64,000 nucleotides of DNA from Myxococcota bacterium (lineage in GTDB: Bacteria; Myxococcota_A; UBA9160; UBA6930), in the NCBI GenBank assembly GCA_028285625.1, contig JANQOX010000001.1, positions 62,001 through 126,000 on the forward strand, given 5' to 3'. The position numbers were made by a program, and so were the translations under genes. The first letter of the stretch is position 1. Each line of letters begins with the position of its first letter. Of the stretch, positions 16,407 to 24,378 are shown piece by piece. The notes under the pieces were generated by a model. The model worked only from the letters and a program-made list of their open reading frames with translations, was not told the origin of the DNA and did not search any database.

Positions 16407-16874
16407 CTACCGGGGGGACAGCCGGAAGATCCACGCGCGCGTCGCGTGGTCGTCCGACTCGACGTCGTACTTGGCCAGCAGCATCGCTCTTGCAGCTTCT
16501 CGCTCATCCGGATCGTCCACACGGGTGGCCTCGAACCCGTACAGGGTGCCGTCGATCCGCACGCGCACACGCGGGTCCGCCAGGGCGTTGCGCACCCAGG
16601 TCCGCTCCTCGGGATCGTCCGCACCCAGGATCAGGGACGTGGGCAGGTAGAGCGTGCCACCCAGCCTCCCGATCCAGGTGTTCACGGAGTGGGGATCGTC
16701 GGGCCGCGTCTCGAGCTGCACGGTCTCGACGTCATCGACGAACGACCAGTCCTCGACCGCTCCGCTCACGGAGCCCGACAGGCGGCCGCCGGGCAGGGGG
16801 CCGATGGGCCCGCAGCCGAGTGCGGGGACGAGGCCCAGCAAGAGGACCCAGGCAGGGGGGGCGTGAAGGCGCAT
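16407..16874 (-). CDS. Predicted lipoprotein with split-barrel-like (nitroreductase-associated) domain
   Basis: From ATG 16874 (GGGAG 7 nt upstream) the 155-residue product has a short lipoprotein signal ending VPALGC (Cys20). The body (VQLETRPDDPHSVNTWIGRLGGTLYLPTSLILG, WVRNALADPRVRVRIDGTLYGFEA) resembles flavin/F420-binding split-barrel proteins such as the Ddn/pyridoxamine-oxidase-like group. Whether it binds a cofactor in the periplasm is unknown. It is co-transcribed with the marR gene that follows. Confidence 0.65.
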   Translation of the reverse strand: MRLHAPPAWVLLLGLVPALGCGPIGPLPGGRLSGSVSGAVEDWSFVDDVETVQLETRPDDPHSVNTWIGRLGGTLYLPTSLILGADDPEERTWVRNALADPRVRVRIDGTLYGFEATRVDDPDEREAARAMLLAKYDVESDDHATRAWIFRLSPR

Positions 16875-16894
16875 GGTCGTCTCCCGGTATTTGG

Positions 16895-16906
16895 ATTCCC
16901 AGGAAT
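16895..16906. promoter_or_regulatory. Short dyad upstream of the lipoprotein-marR operon
   Basis: ATTCC-CA-GGAAT is a perfect 5-bp dyad in a locally A+T-rich patch, 21 bp before the lipoprotein start and about 100 bp before the divergent PEP-CTERM gene. It is a reasonable MarR operator candidate by position, but too short to be certain. Confidence 0.35.
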
Positions 16907-17003
16907 GTAGCGGGATCGAGCGACTCCGCACCCCGACGGATCCGAGGGGGCCGTGACACACGCTGGTTTCTCGCGCCACGTACCCCTGGGAGGAAACTCC
17001 GAG

Positions 17004-18008
17004 ATGCAGCCCGCCAGAACCCTATGCCTTGCCTTCGCGTGGGTCCTGGTCGCTCAGCCCGCGCTGGCCGACAGCTTCCGCTCCTGGGGGATCACGTCGC
17101 GCGTCGGAGGTCTGGGTGGGGCCACCGTCTTCACCGAAGCGCCCGATCCGCCCCCGGAGCCCGCCTTCGACGGCACCACCGGCTTCCTGGTCTCGGATGC
17201 AGCAAACATCCACCCGGCGATCTTCGGGCCCGGCGAGGGGCCGCCCCTGATCCGAACGGGCGCCGAGGGAACGTTCGCGGTGTCCCAGGGATTCATCTCG
17301 GGCGGGTCCACGTACACCGCGCAGTCCACGCCCCCCGACTCGACCATCTTCAATGGTCGCGGGAAAGCGACGCTCTTCATGCGCGAGGACGTGATCGTGC
17401 TGCCCACGGCGGCTGCGCCCGCCGGCACCGAGGTAGACGTCCGCATGGCTCTGGCGCTGGCGTTTGCCGCCGACGCCATCGGAGGCCCCGCCGGCTTCGA
17501 GTCGGGGCTCGTGATCGTCCAGGCAGGGGCCGGCCTGGGCAATGTCGGGATGTCTCCAGGCGACAACGACTTTCGCAAGAGCCTCCCGAACGCCGCGACC
17601 TCCACGGGAATCACGCAAACGGGGATCGCCGAGCTCATCGAGACGGTCGTCGTGGGCTCCCCGTTTCGATTTCAGCTGAGCCTCCTCGTGGACAGCCAGG
17701 GCAGCGTGCAGACCCACGGCGTCGGCAACGTGAACCCGACCCAGTCCACGGGCTTTGCCCTGGCCACGCTCGCTTTCGGTTTCGAAGCGCTCCCCGTGGT
17801 GTCGCCGTTCGGCGCGGCCGCGCCGGCCGAGGTCGCGCTGATCGAGTTCGCAAGCGGTGGCGCCGCTCCCCACGCCAGCGGCGTGAGCGTGGCGGCCGCC
17901 CGGGCCAACTTGCCCAACATCCCCCGCTTCGGGGTGCCCGAGCCCCTGCTCGGGCCGCTCTGCGGGCTGCTCGTGGCCGTCATCGCCACGGTGCGAAAGC
18001 GGGCCTGA
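17004..18008 (+). CDS. Secreted PEP-CTERM-anchored protein
   Basis: The 334-residue product has a Sec signal peptide (LCLAFAWVLVAQPALADS), a low-complexity beta-rich body, and a C-terminal tail VPEP (about 311) followed by a hydrophobic segment and a basic end RKRA. That tripartite tail is the PEP-CTERM sorting signal recognised and cleaved by exosortase in Gram-negative bacteria that make exopolysaccharide. The ribosome-binding site GGGAGGAAA precedes ATG 17004. No exosortase gene is in the window. The protein is probably an extracellular or matrix component. Confidence 0.78.
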   Translation: MQPARTLCLAFAWVLVAQPALADSFRSWGITSRVGGLGGATVFTEAPDPPPEPAFDGTTGFLVSDAANIHPAIFGPGEGPPLIRTGAEGTFAVSQGFISGGSTYTAQSTPPDSTIFNGRGKATLFMREDVIVLPTAAAPAGTEVDVRMALALAFAADAIGGPAGFESGLVIVQAGAGLGNVGMSPGDNDFRKSLPNAATSTGITQTGIAELIETVVVGSPFRFQLSLLVDSQGSVQTHGVGNVNPTQSTGFALATLAFGFEALPVVSPFGAAAPAEVALIEFASGGAAPHASGVSVAAARANLPNIPRFGVPEPLLGPLCGLLVAVIATVRKRA

Positions 18009-18072
18009 GCCGCATCCCGACCGGCCCGGGTTCGCGATACTCGGCCGGCATGGCCACCGAACCGATACCCCG

Positions 18073-19221
18073 ATGATCTTCCACTTCGACTTCGCGAAGT
18101 GGGCGACGATGATCCGGCTGGCGTGGACCGAGCCCGATCCGCGGGCACGCCGCGCCTGCCTGCGGACGATGCTCGTGAACGTACCGCTCGTGGCAGCCTT
18201 CCACGCGGTCTGCTTCTTCCTCGATGGGGTGCTCTTCCCGGGCCTGTGGCGTACGCCGGTGCGGAAACCGGTGTTCGTGGTCGGCCACGCGCGCAGTGGC
18301 ACCACGCTGATCCACCGCATTCTCGGTGAGGACGAGGGCCAGTTCAGCGCCTTTCGCCTCTACGAGCTCCACTTCCCTTCGCTTCTTCAGAAGAAGCTGA
18401 TTCGCGGGGCGGCCGCGTTCGATGCCGCCTGGCTGGCCGGCCGGCTCGCACGGTACGTGCAGCAATGGGAAGAACGCCGCTACGCCCAGGTGCGCAAGTA
18501 CCACCCGATGGGGCTCACGATGGCCGAGGAAGACGACATCGTGCACTACTGGTCGTGCGCCTCGGGCTTCTGGATCAGTCGCGCGCCGTGGATGCACGAG
18601 CTCGATTTCTATGGCGTCGATCGCTGGCCCGAGCGCAAGCGGCGCCGGCTGCTGCGTTTCTACCGGGCCTGCGTGCGTCGGCAGCTCTACCTCGCCGGTG
18701 AAGGGAAGGTGCACCTCAGCAAGAACCCCATCTTCTCGGGCCGCGTCGAGGCGCTGATCGAGGCGTTTCCCGATGCGCGGTTCGTGGTCGCCGTGCGCAA
18801 CCCGCACGAGACGATCCCGAGCCTCTTGAGTCTCGTCGCGGGAGGGTGGCGACGCCTGCCGTTCGACCCCGAGCGCGTGCGCGCCTCGCTCCAGGTGCTG
18901 GCCGAGCAGTCCTTCGACACCTACCGCCACCCCTTCCGGGTGCTCGCGGACCACCCCGAGACGGCCCGCGCCATCATCGACTACCGAAGTCTGGTAGCCG
19001 ATCCCGCGGTCACGATCGCGCGAACGTACGATGCCCTCGGCCTCGAGGTGAGCGAGGCGTTCGGGGAGAAGCTCCAGGCCCTGGTCAAGCGCGAGCGGCA
19101 GCACCGGTCGGCCCACAGCTACTCGCTCGAGCAGTTCGGCCTCGAACCCGATGCGATTCGCAGCCGGCTGGGCGACCTGTTCGAGCAGTATGCTTGGGAC
19201 GAGGAGGCGCCCGTCCGATGA
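18073..19221 (+). CDS. Sulfotransferase-family protein
   Basis: The 382-residue protein has the PAPS 5'-phosphosulfate loop (VVGHARSGTTLIHRI, about 69-83) and the 3'-phosphate motif (VVAVRNPHETIPS, near 238-250). An amphipathic or hydrophobic N-terminal segment (30-55) suggests membrane association. This is the sulfotransferase-3 type frequent in mycobacteria and Myxococcota, which modifies lipids or small molecules. Its stop overlaps the ATG of the DUF1214 gene (ATGA), so the two are a coupled pair. The substrate is unknown. Confidence 0.82.
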   Translation: MIFHFDFAKWATMIRLAWTEPDPRARRACLRTMLVNVPLVAAFHAVCFFLDGVLFPGLWRTPVRKPVFVVGHARSGTTLIHRILGEDEGQFSAFRLYELHFPSLLQKKLIRGAAAFDAAWLAGRLARYVQQWEERRYAQVRKYHPMGLTMAEEDDIVHYWSCASGFWISRAPWMHELDFYGVDRWPERKRRRLLRFYRACVRRQLYLAGEGKVHLSKNPIFSGRVEALIEAFPDARFVVAVRNPHETIPSLLSLVAGGWRRLPFDPERVRASLQVLAEQSFDTYRHPFRVLADHPETARAIIDYRSLVADPAVTIARTYDALGLEVSEAFGEKLQALVKRERQHRSAHSYSLEQFGLEPDAIRSRLGDLFEQYAWDEEAPVR

Positions 19222-20603
19222 GCGATGCCCAGCGTGCACTGCATGACGCCTGGCGCGACCTGATCGCCGACCTCGAACGCGCGCGCGATGGCATCGACCA
19301 GCCCGAGCGGATGCCCGCCCCGGCCACCGATCGCAATCTGGCCGAGGGCTACCGCTACCTCATGGGCTTCGTCCACAGCGCCATCGAGCGCGCCTTCTTC
19401 GAAGACCCGCGGTTTCCGGCGGTGCGCCATGTGCTCCACCCGATGAACAAGGGAACCATCGACAATGCCGACGCCATCTACTTTGCAGCGCCACTCGACG
19501 GTCGGGAGCGTTACGTACTGCGTGGGCAGGTGGCGGATCACCGCCATTGGCGGGGTGCGGCGCCGGCGCCGGAAGGCCCCAAGGCGCCGCAGTACCTGAT
19601 CTTCGAGGTCAGCTCGGGGCCGCTCGCAGGCGACACCGGCAGTCTCGCCGAGCTTCGCCCGGGGGTGAAGGCGCAGACTGGACGCCTCGACTCGACCGAC
19701 CTGGTGGTCGAGGCCGACGGCAGCTTCGAGATCCTGCTCGCTCCCGAGGCGCCGCCGGGCCATCGCGGGAACTTCATCCCCACGCATCGTGTGAGCAGCC
19801 GCCCGAACCCCGACGATGCTGCTGGCGGGCGCGATCGCTATGCGACCTACCTGAGCGGTCGGCAACTCTTCTACGACTGGGCGCGCGAGGCTCCGACGCC
19901 GCTCTCGCTCGAACGGCTGGGGTCGGAGGGCCAGGCGCCGCCTGCCTACGCCCCCGACCGGGCCGCCGAGCAGCTTCGCCGGATGGGGGAGCTCGCGCGC
20001 AGCCAGATGTACTTCTGGAACGAGTTCAACACCGTCCTGCTCGAGACCTATGGCCGCCGCGACGGGTTGGAGGGCGAGCGCTTCATGCCGCGCAACGCGT
20101 TCAACGCGGTCAATGCCGCATCGGGGGCGACGGGAGGAGGGCAGAGCACCAACCTGTACGCGGGGGGCGTCTGGGAACTCGGGCCCGACGAAGCGCTCGT
20201 GATCGAGTCGCACGCGCCGATCACTCCCCAGTACACGGGCATCAGTCTCGCCAACCTCTGGGGCGAGTCCCTCGACTTCGCCAACCACCAGGCCAGTCTC
20301 AACGGCTTCCAGACCGAGACCGACGCCGACGGTCGCGTGCGCTTCGTGCTGGCGCACCGCGACCCGGGGGTTCCGAACTGGCTCGACACCACGGGCCATG
20401 CCGAGGGATACCTGTCCCCCCGCTGGTCGTACACCGTGACGCCTGCTCGCGAGGACTGGCCCACGATCTCGGCCGTGAAGGTCCCCTTCGGCCGGGTGCG
20501 CGCCCGCTTGCCAGCCGACGTGCGCGCCGTGTCGCCCGAGGAGCGTGCCGACCGGATCCGCGTGCGTCGCGCCCACGTGCAGCGGCGCTACCGCTCGTTC
20601 TAG
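19218..20603 (+). CDS. DUF1214-domain protein
   Basis: The 461-residue product ends in a DUF1214 domain (GVWELGPDEALVIESHAPITPQYTGISLANLWGES, VLAHRDPGVPNWLDTTGH), which usually accompanies DUF1254. The N-terminal half is helical and less conserved. It has no signal peptide. It is translationally coupled to the sulfotransferase by a 4-base ATGA overlap, an arrangement I associate with sulfotransferase loci of high-GC bacteria. Biochemical activity is unknown; sulfated-lipid metabolism is a reasonable guess from context. Confidence 0.78.
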   Translation: MSDAQRALHDAWRDLIADLERARDGIDQPERMPAPATDRNLAEGYRYLMGFVHSAIERAFFEDPRFPAVRHVLHPMNKGTIDNADAIYFAAPLDGRERYVLRGQVADHRHWRGAAPAPEGPKAPQYLIFEVSSGPLAGDTGSLAELRPGVKAQTGRLDSTDLVVEADGSFEILLAPEAPPGHRGNFIPTHRVSSRPNPDDAAGGRDRYATYLSGRQLFYDWAREAPTPLSLERLGSEGQAPPAYAPDRAAEQLRRMGELARSQMYFWNEFNTVLLETYGRRDGLEGERFMPRNAFNAVNAASGATGGGQSTNLYAGGVWELGPDEALVIESHAPITPQYTGISLANLWGESLDFANHQASLNGFQTETDADGRVRFVLAHRDPGVPNWLDTTGHAEGYLSPRWSYTVTPAREDWPTISAVKVPFGRVRARLPADVRAVSPEERADRIRVRRAHVQRRYRSF

Positions 20604-20666
20604 CCCTTCAGGCCGACCCGCGACGCTCGCATCGCTATGGTCCCGCCGAACTCGCGAAGGGGCCCC

Positions 20667-21515
20667 ATGCATCGCACGTCGAGCTTCACGCGTTGGACCT
20701 GCGCCATTCTCGTCCTGTTCGTTTCGCTCGCTACCCGTGCAGCCGAAGAAGCGCCCCACGTGGTGGTGGCCTCGACCACGTCCACCGAGAACTCGGGCCT
20801 GTTCGCGCACCTGCTTCCGACGTTCCGGGAGCGAACGGGGATCGACGTGCGCGTGGTCGCCGTGGGGACGGGCCAGGCCATCCGCCTGGCCGAGCGGGGC
20901 GATGCCGACGTGCTCTTCGTCCACCACCTTGCGTCCGAACTGGCCTTCGTGGAGGCGGGCCACGGCCTCGCGCGCCACCCCGTCATGTACAACGACTTCG
21001 TGCTGGTTGGGCCCGCGGCAGATCCCGCTGGGGTGCGGGGCATGTCGGGTGCGGCGGCCGCCCTCGCCCGGATCGCACAGGCCGAGGTGCCCTTCGTCTC
21101 TCGCGGAGACGACAGCGGCACGCACAAGAAGGAGCTGGAGCTCTGGGAGGCCGCGGGCATCGACGCCGGGGCCGGGAGCGGCGGCTGGTACCGCGAGGTG
21201 GGCTCGGGCATGGGTGCCACCCTGAATACGGCAAGCGGGCTCGGGGCCTATGTGCTGAGCGATCGCGGCACCTGGCTCGGCTTCGCCAACAAGAGCGACC
21301 TCGAAGTCCTGGTCGAACGAGACCCGCGGCTGTTCAACCCCTACGGCGTGATCCTGGTGAACCCCGAGCGCCACCCGCACGTGCGCGTGGCCGAGGGGCG
21401 GGCATTCGTGGCGTGGCTGATCTCGAGGGAAGGCCAGGAGGCGATCGGCAGCTTCCGGATCGCTGGCGAACAGGCGTTCTTTCCCAACGCGACGAGCGGG
21501 GATGCGAGCCCGTAG
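20667..21515 (+). CDS. tupA: Tungstate/molybdate-type periplasmic binding protein, TupA-like
   Basis: The 282-residue product from ATG 20667 (alternative ATG 20637) has a signal peptide ending near ATRA. It shows the TupA signature: TTSTENSGLFAHLLPTF, VVAVGTGQAIRLAERGDADV, VMYNDFVLVGP and SRGDDSGTHKKELELW. TupA captures tungstate for an ABC importer. No TupB permease or TupC ATPase gene is adjacent, so this is an orphan binding protein here. It is transcribed alone and converges on the SRPBCC-PDZ gene. Confidence 0.85.
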   Translation: MHRTSSFTRWTCAILVLFVSLATRAAEEAPHVVVASTTSTENSGLFAHLLPTFRERTGIDVRVVAVGTGQAIRLAERGDADVLFVHHLASELAFVEAGHGLARHPVMYNDFVLVGPAADPAGVRGMSGAAAALARIAQAEVPFVSRGDDSGTHKKELELWEAAGIDAGAGSGGWYREVGSGMGATLNTASGLGAYVLSDRGTWLGFANKSDLEVLVERDPRLFNPYGVILVNPERHPHVRVAEGRAFVAWLISREGQEAIGSFRIAGEQAFFPNATSGDASP

Positions 21516-21543
21516 CGGCGTGGGCCGAGCGGCTCGGCGCCCG

Positions 21544-22209
21544 CTACGTCGCGAACACCGCCTCCGCGGCGTACACCTGCCTGCCCCGTGCCCAGGTGAC
21601 CGCTGCCGTGGTTCCGGGCTCGGTGAGCGCGAGTACGGTCTGAAGCTGCTGGATGTCGTGGAGCCGGATGCCGCGCAGCGTGAGCAGCAGGTCGTCGGCT
21701 ACGAGGCCGGCCGACTCGGCGAACCCGCCCGCGTCGACCCGCGCGATCTCGAGACCGACGGCCGTGGCTCTGGGCACCGCACCGAGGAGTACGCCCCAGG
21801 CCGTCCCGGGGACGGTGATGCCGCGCTCCAGGTAGAGGCGCAGGTCGCGGACGATCTGCTGGCCGTGGCCGAAGACCGTGTCGCGCCCCACGATGTCGAG
21901 GAAGGCGCCGAAGCCCGACTGCACCACGGTGATTCGCGTGCCGGTGCCTTCCTGCTCGAGCGCGATCGCAATCTCGGAGTCCTGGCACGGGTGGTGGTCC
22001 TTGCGTACGCGGAGCAGCCGCCCTTCGTCGACTTCGACGGGTGTGCAGCGTGCGCCGGGCGGGTCGACCGGTACCAACGACGGGAAGCCCGGCAGCACGT
22101 AGTGCACGGCATCAGGAGACTCGCCCGGGAGGGTCCGCCCGTGGAGCGCCTCCCAGACGGCCTCGGGCGCCAGGTCGACCACGAAGCTCGTCTTGAAGTC
22201 ATCGCTCAC
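21544..22209 (-). CDS. SRPBCC-PDZ fusion protein
   Basis: The 221-residue protein combines an N-terminal SRPBCC/AHSA1-like domain (about 1-130: TSFVVDLAPEAVWEALHGR, VVQSGFGAFLDIVG) with a C-terminal PDZ domain (about 145-221: ATAVGLEIARVDAGGFAESAGL, DDLLLTLRGIRLHDIQQLQ). No signal peptide is present, so both domains are cytosolic. The stop/start overlap of 4 bases with the upstream ArsR-type regulator gives an ArsR-SRPBCC pair, a common arrangement. The PDZ addition is unusual. Ligand and partner are unknown. Confidence 0.8.
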   Translation of the reverse strand: MSDDFKTSFVVDLAPEAVWEALHGRTLPGESPDAVHYVLPGFPSLVPVDPPGARCTPVEVDEGRLLRVRKDHHPCQDSEIAIALEQEGTGTRITVVQSGFGAFLDIVGRDTVFGHGQQIVRDLRLYLERGITVPGTAWGVLLGAVPRATAVGLEIARVDAGGFAESAGLVADDLLLTLRGIRLHDIQQLQTVLALTEPGTTAAVTWARGRQVYAAEAVFAT

Positions 22210-22787
22210 GGCGTGTCCTCCCGGTCGGGGTAGGCGCCGAGCACCACCCGATACGGTTCTCCTGCTGCGGCGCCGTGCTTCGCGAGCAGGGCCTTCAGCG
22301 TCTCCATGTACTCCGCCAGGAAGGCGCTGCGCGCCTGCTCGTCGGCGAAGCGCACCTCGGCTTCGACCGAAGCGCTCGGCACCTGCTCGCCCGCATGGGC
22401 CGCGCGCTCGACCAGCCCGGCGGCGTCGCGTTGCAGGCGTTCGCCCAGGTCGACGAGTCGGGCCAGCGAGACCTGGTCGCGAAAGACCGCCTCGAGCTGC
22501 TCGGGGTCCGAGGCGAAGCGCGCGGACACGACGAAGCGCCGGGCCGTCGCCTGGTACAGCTGCTCGACGAAATTGCCCTTGCGGCGTTCCCCGGCGTGGC
22601 GGACGAGGCCGACCCGCTCGAGTTCCTTCAGGTGGTAGGAGACGTACTGCCGCGAGCGCCGGAATCCTCGGGCGACGCCAGCCGCGGTGTCCGGGCTCTG
22701 CAGCGCCTCGAGGATGCGCGCGCGGACGGGGTGGGCGAGTGCGCCCACCTGCTCGGCATCGACGAGGATCTGGACCGTTTGCGGCAC
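22206..22787 (-). CDS. ArsR-type (HTH_20) winged-helix transcriptional regulator
   Basis: The 193-residue protein has a winged helix at about 12-90 (VGALAHPVRARILEALQ, GFRRSRQYVSYHLKELERVGLV, EQLYQATARRFV) and a helical C-terminal ligand or dimer domain. No metal-binding Cys motif of classical ArsR is present, so it probably senses an organic ligand. GTG 22787 lies 6 nt after a near-consensus -10 box, which implies leaderless mRNA. It overlaps the SRPBCC-PDZ gene by 4 bases and is divergent from carotenoid oxygenase. Confidence 0.85.
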   Translation of the reverse strand: MPQTVQILVDAEQVGALAHPVRARILEALQSPDTAAGVARGFRRSRQYVSYHLKELERVGLVRHAGERRKGNFVEQLYQATARRFVVSARFASDPEQLEAVFRDQVSLARLVDLGERLQRDAAGLVERAAHAGEQVPSASVEAEVRFADEQARSAFLAEYMETLKALLAKHGAAAGEPYRVVLGAYPDREDTP

Positions 22788-22793
22788 GGTCGA

Positions 22794-22822
22794 ATCATAG
22801 GAGTATCAGATTTCCTAGTCAA
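22794..22822 (-). promoter_or_regulatory. Near-consensus sigma-70 promoter of the arsR-like gene
   Basis: On the minus strand TTGACT (plus 22817-22822), a 17-bp spacer and TATGAT (plus 22794-22799) match 5/6 and 5/6 of the consensus. Six bases later comes the GTG start at 22787, so the predicted transcription start is the start codon itself. Two AGGAAAT copies (plus 22811-22817 and 22829-22835), 18 bp apart, overlap or flank the -35, and TAGGA/TCCTA form a dyad over the spacer. These are likely sites for autoregulation. Confidence 0.72.
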
Positions 22823-22936
22823 GAAAAATTTCCTAAGTTCGATTCAGCGCAGACAGACGGCAGCAGGAGCGCGCTCGGCCGGGCGGCCCTCGGTTGGACG
22901 TGATTCACTGTTCGCTTCGCCAAGAAGGAGAGCGTC

Positions 22937-24340
22937 ATGGCCAGTCCTGTCGAACGAGATCCGCGCGGGCAGGGCCCCGACGCGCCCTGGCACCTCCAGG
23001 GCAGCCGCACGCCCGTCTTCGACGAGGTCACGCTGACCGAGCTCTCGGTGAAGGGTGAGATTCCCCGCGACCTCAACGGCCGCTACTTCCGCAACACGGC
23101 GAACCCGCAGACCGGCTACACCGAGCACTGGTTCATCGGCGACGGGATGATCCACGGGGTCGAGCTGCGCGAAGGGCGCGCGAACTGGTATCGCAACCGT
23201 TGGGTGCGTACGCCGATGTTCGACCACCCGGGTGTGGATCGGCTGACGCTCGCGCTCGACCCCGAGAAATTCACGTTCGATCACGCCGTCTCGGCCGCGA
23301 ACACCCACATCATCGGCCACGGGGGTCGCATCCTCGCGCTCGAAGAGGGCTCGTACCCCTACGAGCTCACGCCCGAACTCGACACGGTCGGGCCGCACAC
23401 CTTCGGCGGCGTGCTCACGGGCCCCTTCACCGCGCACCCGAAGTTCTGCCCCGACACGGGGGAGATGCTGGCCTTCGGCTACGCGCAGCTCCCGCCCTAC
23501 CTGACCTACTACCGGGTGTCGCCGACGGGCGAGATGGTCCAGAAGACCGACATCACCGTGACCGGGCCAACCATGATGCACGACTTCGCGGCCACCCGAG
23601 ACCACGTGGTGTTCATGGACCTGCCGGCGATCTTCGACATGGAGCTCGCCATGCAAGGCGGCATGCCCATCCGCTGGAGCGACGACTACCCGCCGCGGTT
23701 CGGCGTGATGCCGCGCGAGGGCGCCGATGCCGACGTGCAGTGGTTCGATGTGGCGCCGAGCTACTGCTTCCACACGCTGAATGCCTTCGACGACGGCGAC
23801 CAGGTGGTGGTGCATGGCATGCGCGTGCCCGAGATCTGGCGCGACTCGTCGGCGATGGACATGTCGACGCCCGCGGCCCCCGAGGATCAGCCTCGCCTCT
23901 ACGAGTGGAGGCTCGACCGCGCGACCGGATCGGTGAAGGAGCAGTACCTCGACGACGCCCCGTCCGAGTTCCCGCGGATCAACCATGCACGGCAGGGCCA
24001 CGCCATGCGCTACGGCTACGCGCTGGGGGTGGGCGACCCGTCGGGAGCGAGCCTCGGCGGTGCGGTCTTCAAGTACGACATGGCGAACGGTGCCGCACGC
24101 GAGGTGCACGCGTTTCCCGAGGGCCACGAGCCGGGCGAGTCGGTGTTCGTCCCCCGCGAAGGTGCGACCGCCGAGGACGACGGCTACCTGATGACCTACG
24201 TCTGGCAGCCCGAGACCGACACCAGCTACATGGTCATCCTCGACGCCCAGAACGTGGCGGGTGAGCCGCTTGCCGAGATCCATGTGCCGCGGCGCATCGT
24301 TTCGGGCTTCCATTCGAGCTGGATTCCCGACCCCCGCTAA
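22937..24340 (+). CDS. Carotenoid cleavage oxygenase family protein
   Basis: The 467-residue protein has the RPE65/CCD propeller signatures and four iron-ligand His candidates at 167 (TAHPKFC), 215 (MMHDF), 279 (YCFHTLN) and 459 (GFHSSWIP). RYFRNTANPQ and HWFIGDGMIHGVEL are typical of bacterial dioxygenases of this family, which cleave carotenoids, apocarotenals or stilbene/lignin-derived double bonds. GAAGGAGAG precedes the ATG. It is divergent from the ArsR-type gene and may be under its control. Confidence 0.9.
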   Translation: MASPVERDPRGQGPDAPWHLQGSRTPVFDEVTLTELSVKGEIPRDLNGRYFRNTANPQTGYTEHWFIGDGMIHGVELREGRANWYRNRWVRTPMFDHPGVDRLTLALDPEKFTFDHAVSAANTHIIGHGGRILALEEGSYPYELTPELDTVGPHTFGGVLTGPFTAHPKFCPDTGEMLAFGYAQLPPYLTYYRVSPTGEMVQKTDITVTGPTMMHDFAATRDHVVFMDLPAIFDMELAMQGGMPIRWSDDYPPRFGVMPREGADADVQWFDVAPSYCFHTLNAFDDGDQVVVHGMRVPEIWRDSSAMDMSTPAAPEDQPRLYEWRLDRATGSVKEQYLDDAPSEFPRINHARQGHAMRYGYALGVGDPSGASLGGAVFKYDMANGAAREVHAFPEGHEPGESVFVPREGATAEDDGYLMTYVWQPETDTSYMVILDAQNVAGEPLAEIHVPRRIVSGFHSSWIPDPR

Positions 24341-24378
24341 CCCGCGGGTTCGCGCGTACGCGCGATCGGAGACCGGTC

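Noticed and set aside
18020..18046. CCGGCC/GGCCGG inverted repeat after the PEP-CTERM gene as a terminator
   Set aside because: A six-bp stem with a long loop and no T tract is indistinguishable from chance in 70% GC sequence.
22206..22787. ArsR-type gene as an arsenic sensor
   Set aside because: It lacks the metal-binding CxC/Cys pattern, is 30 kb from the ACR3 gene, and is coupled to an SRPBCC-PDZ gene, so an organic ligand is more likely.
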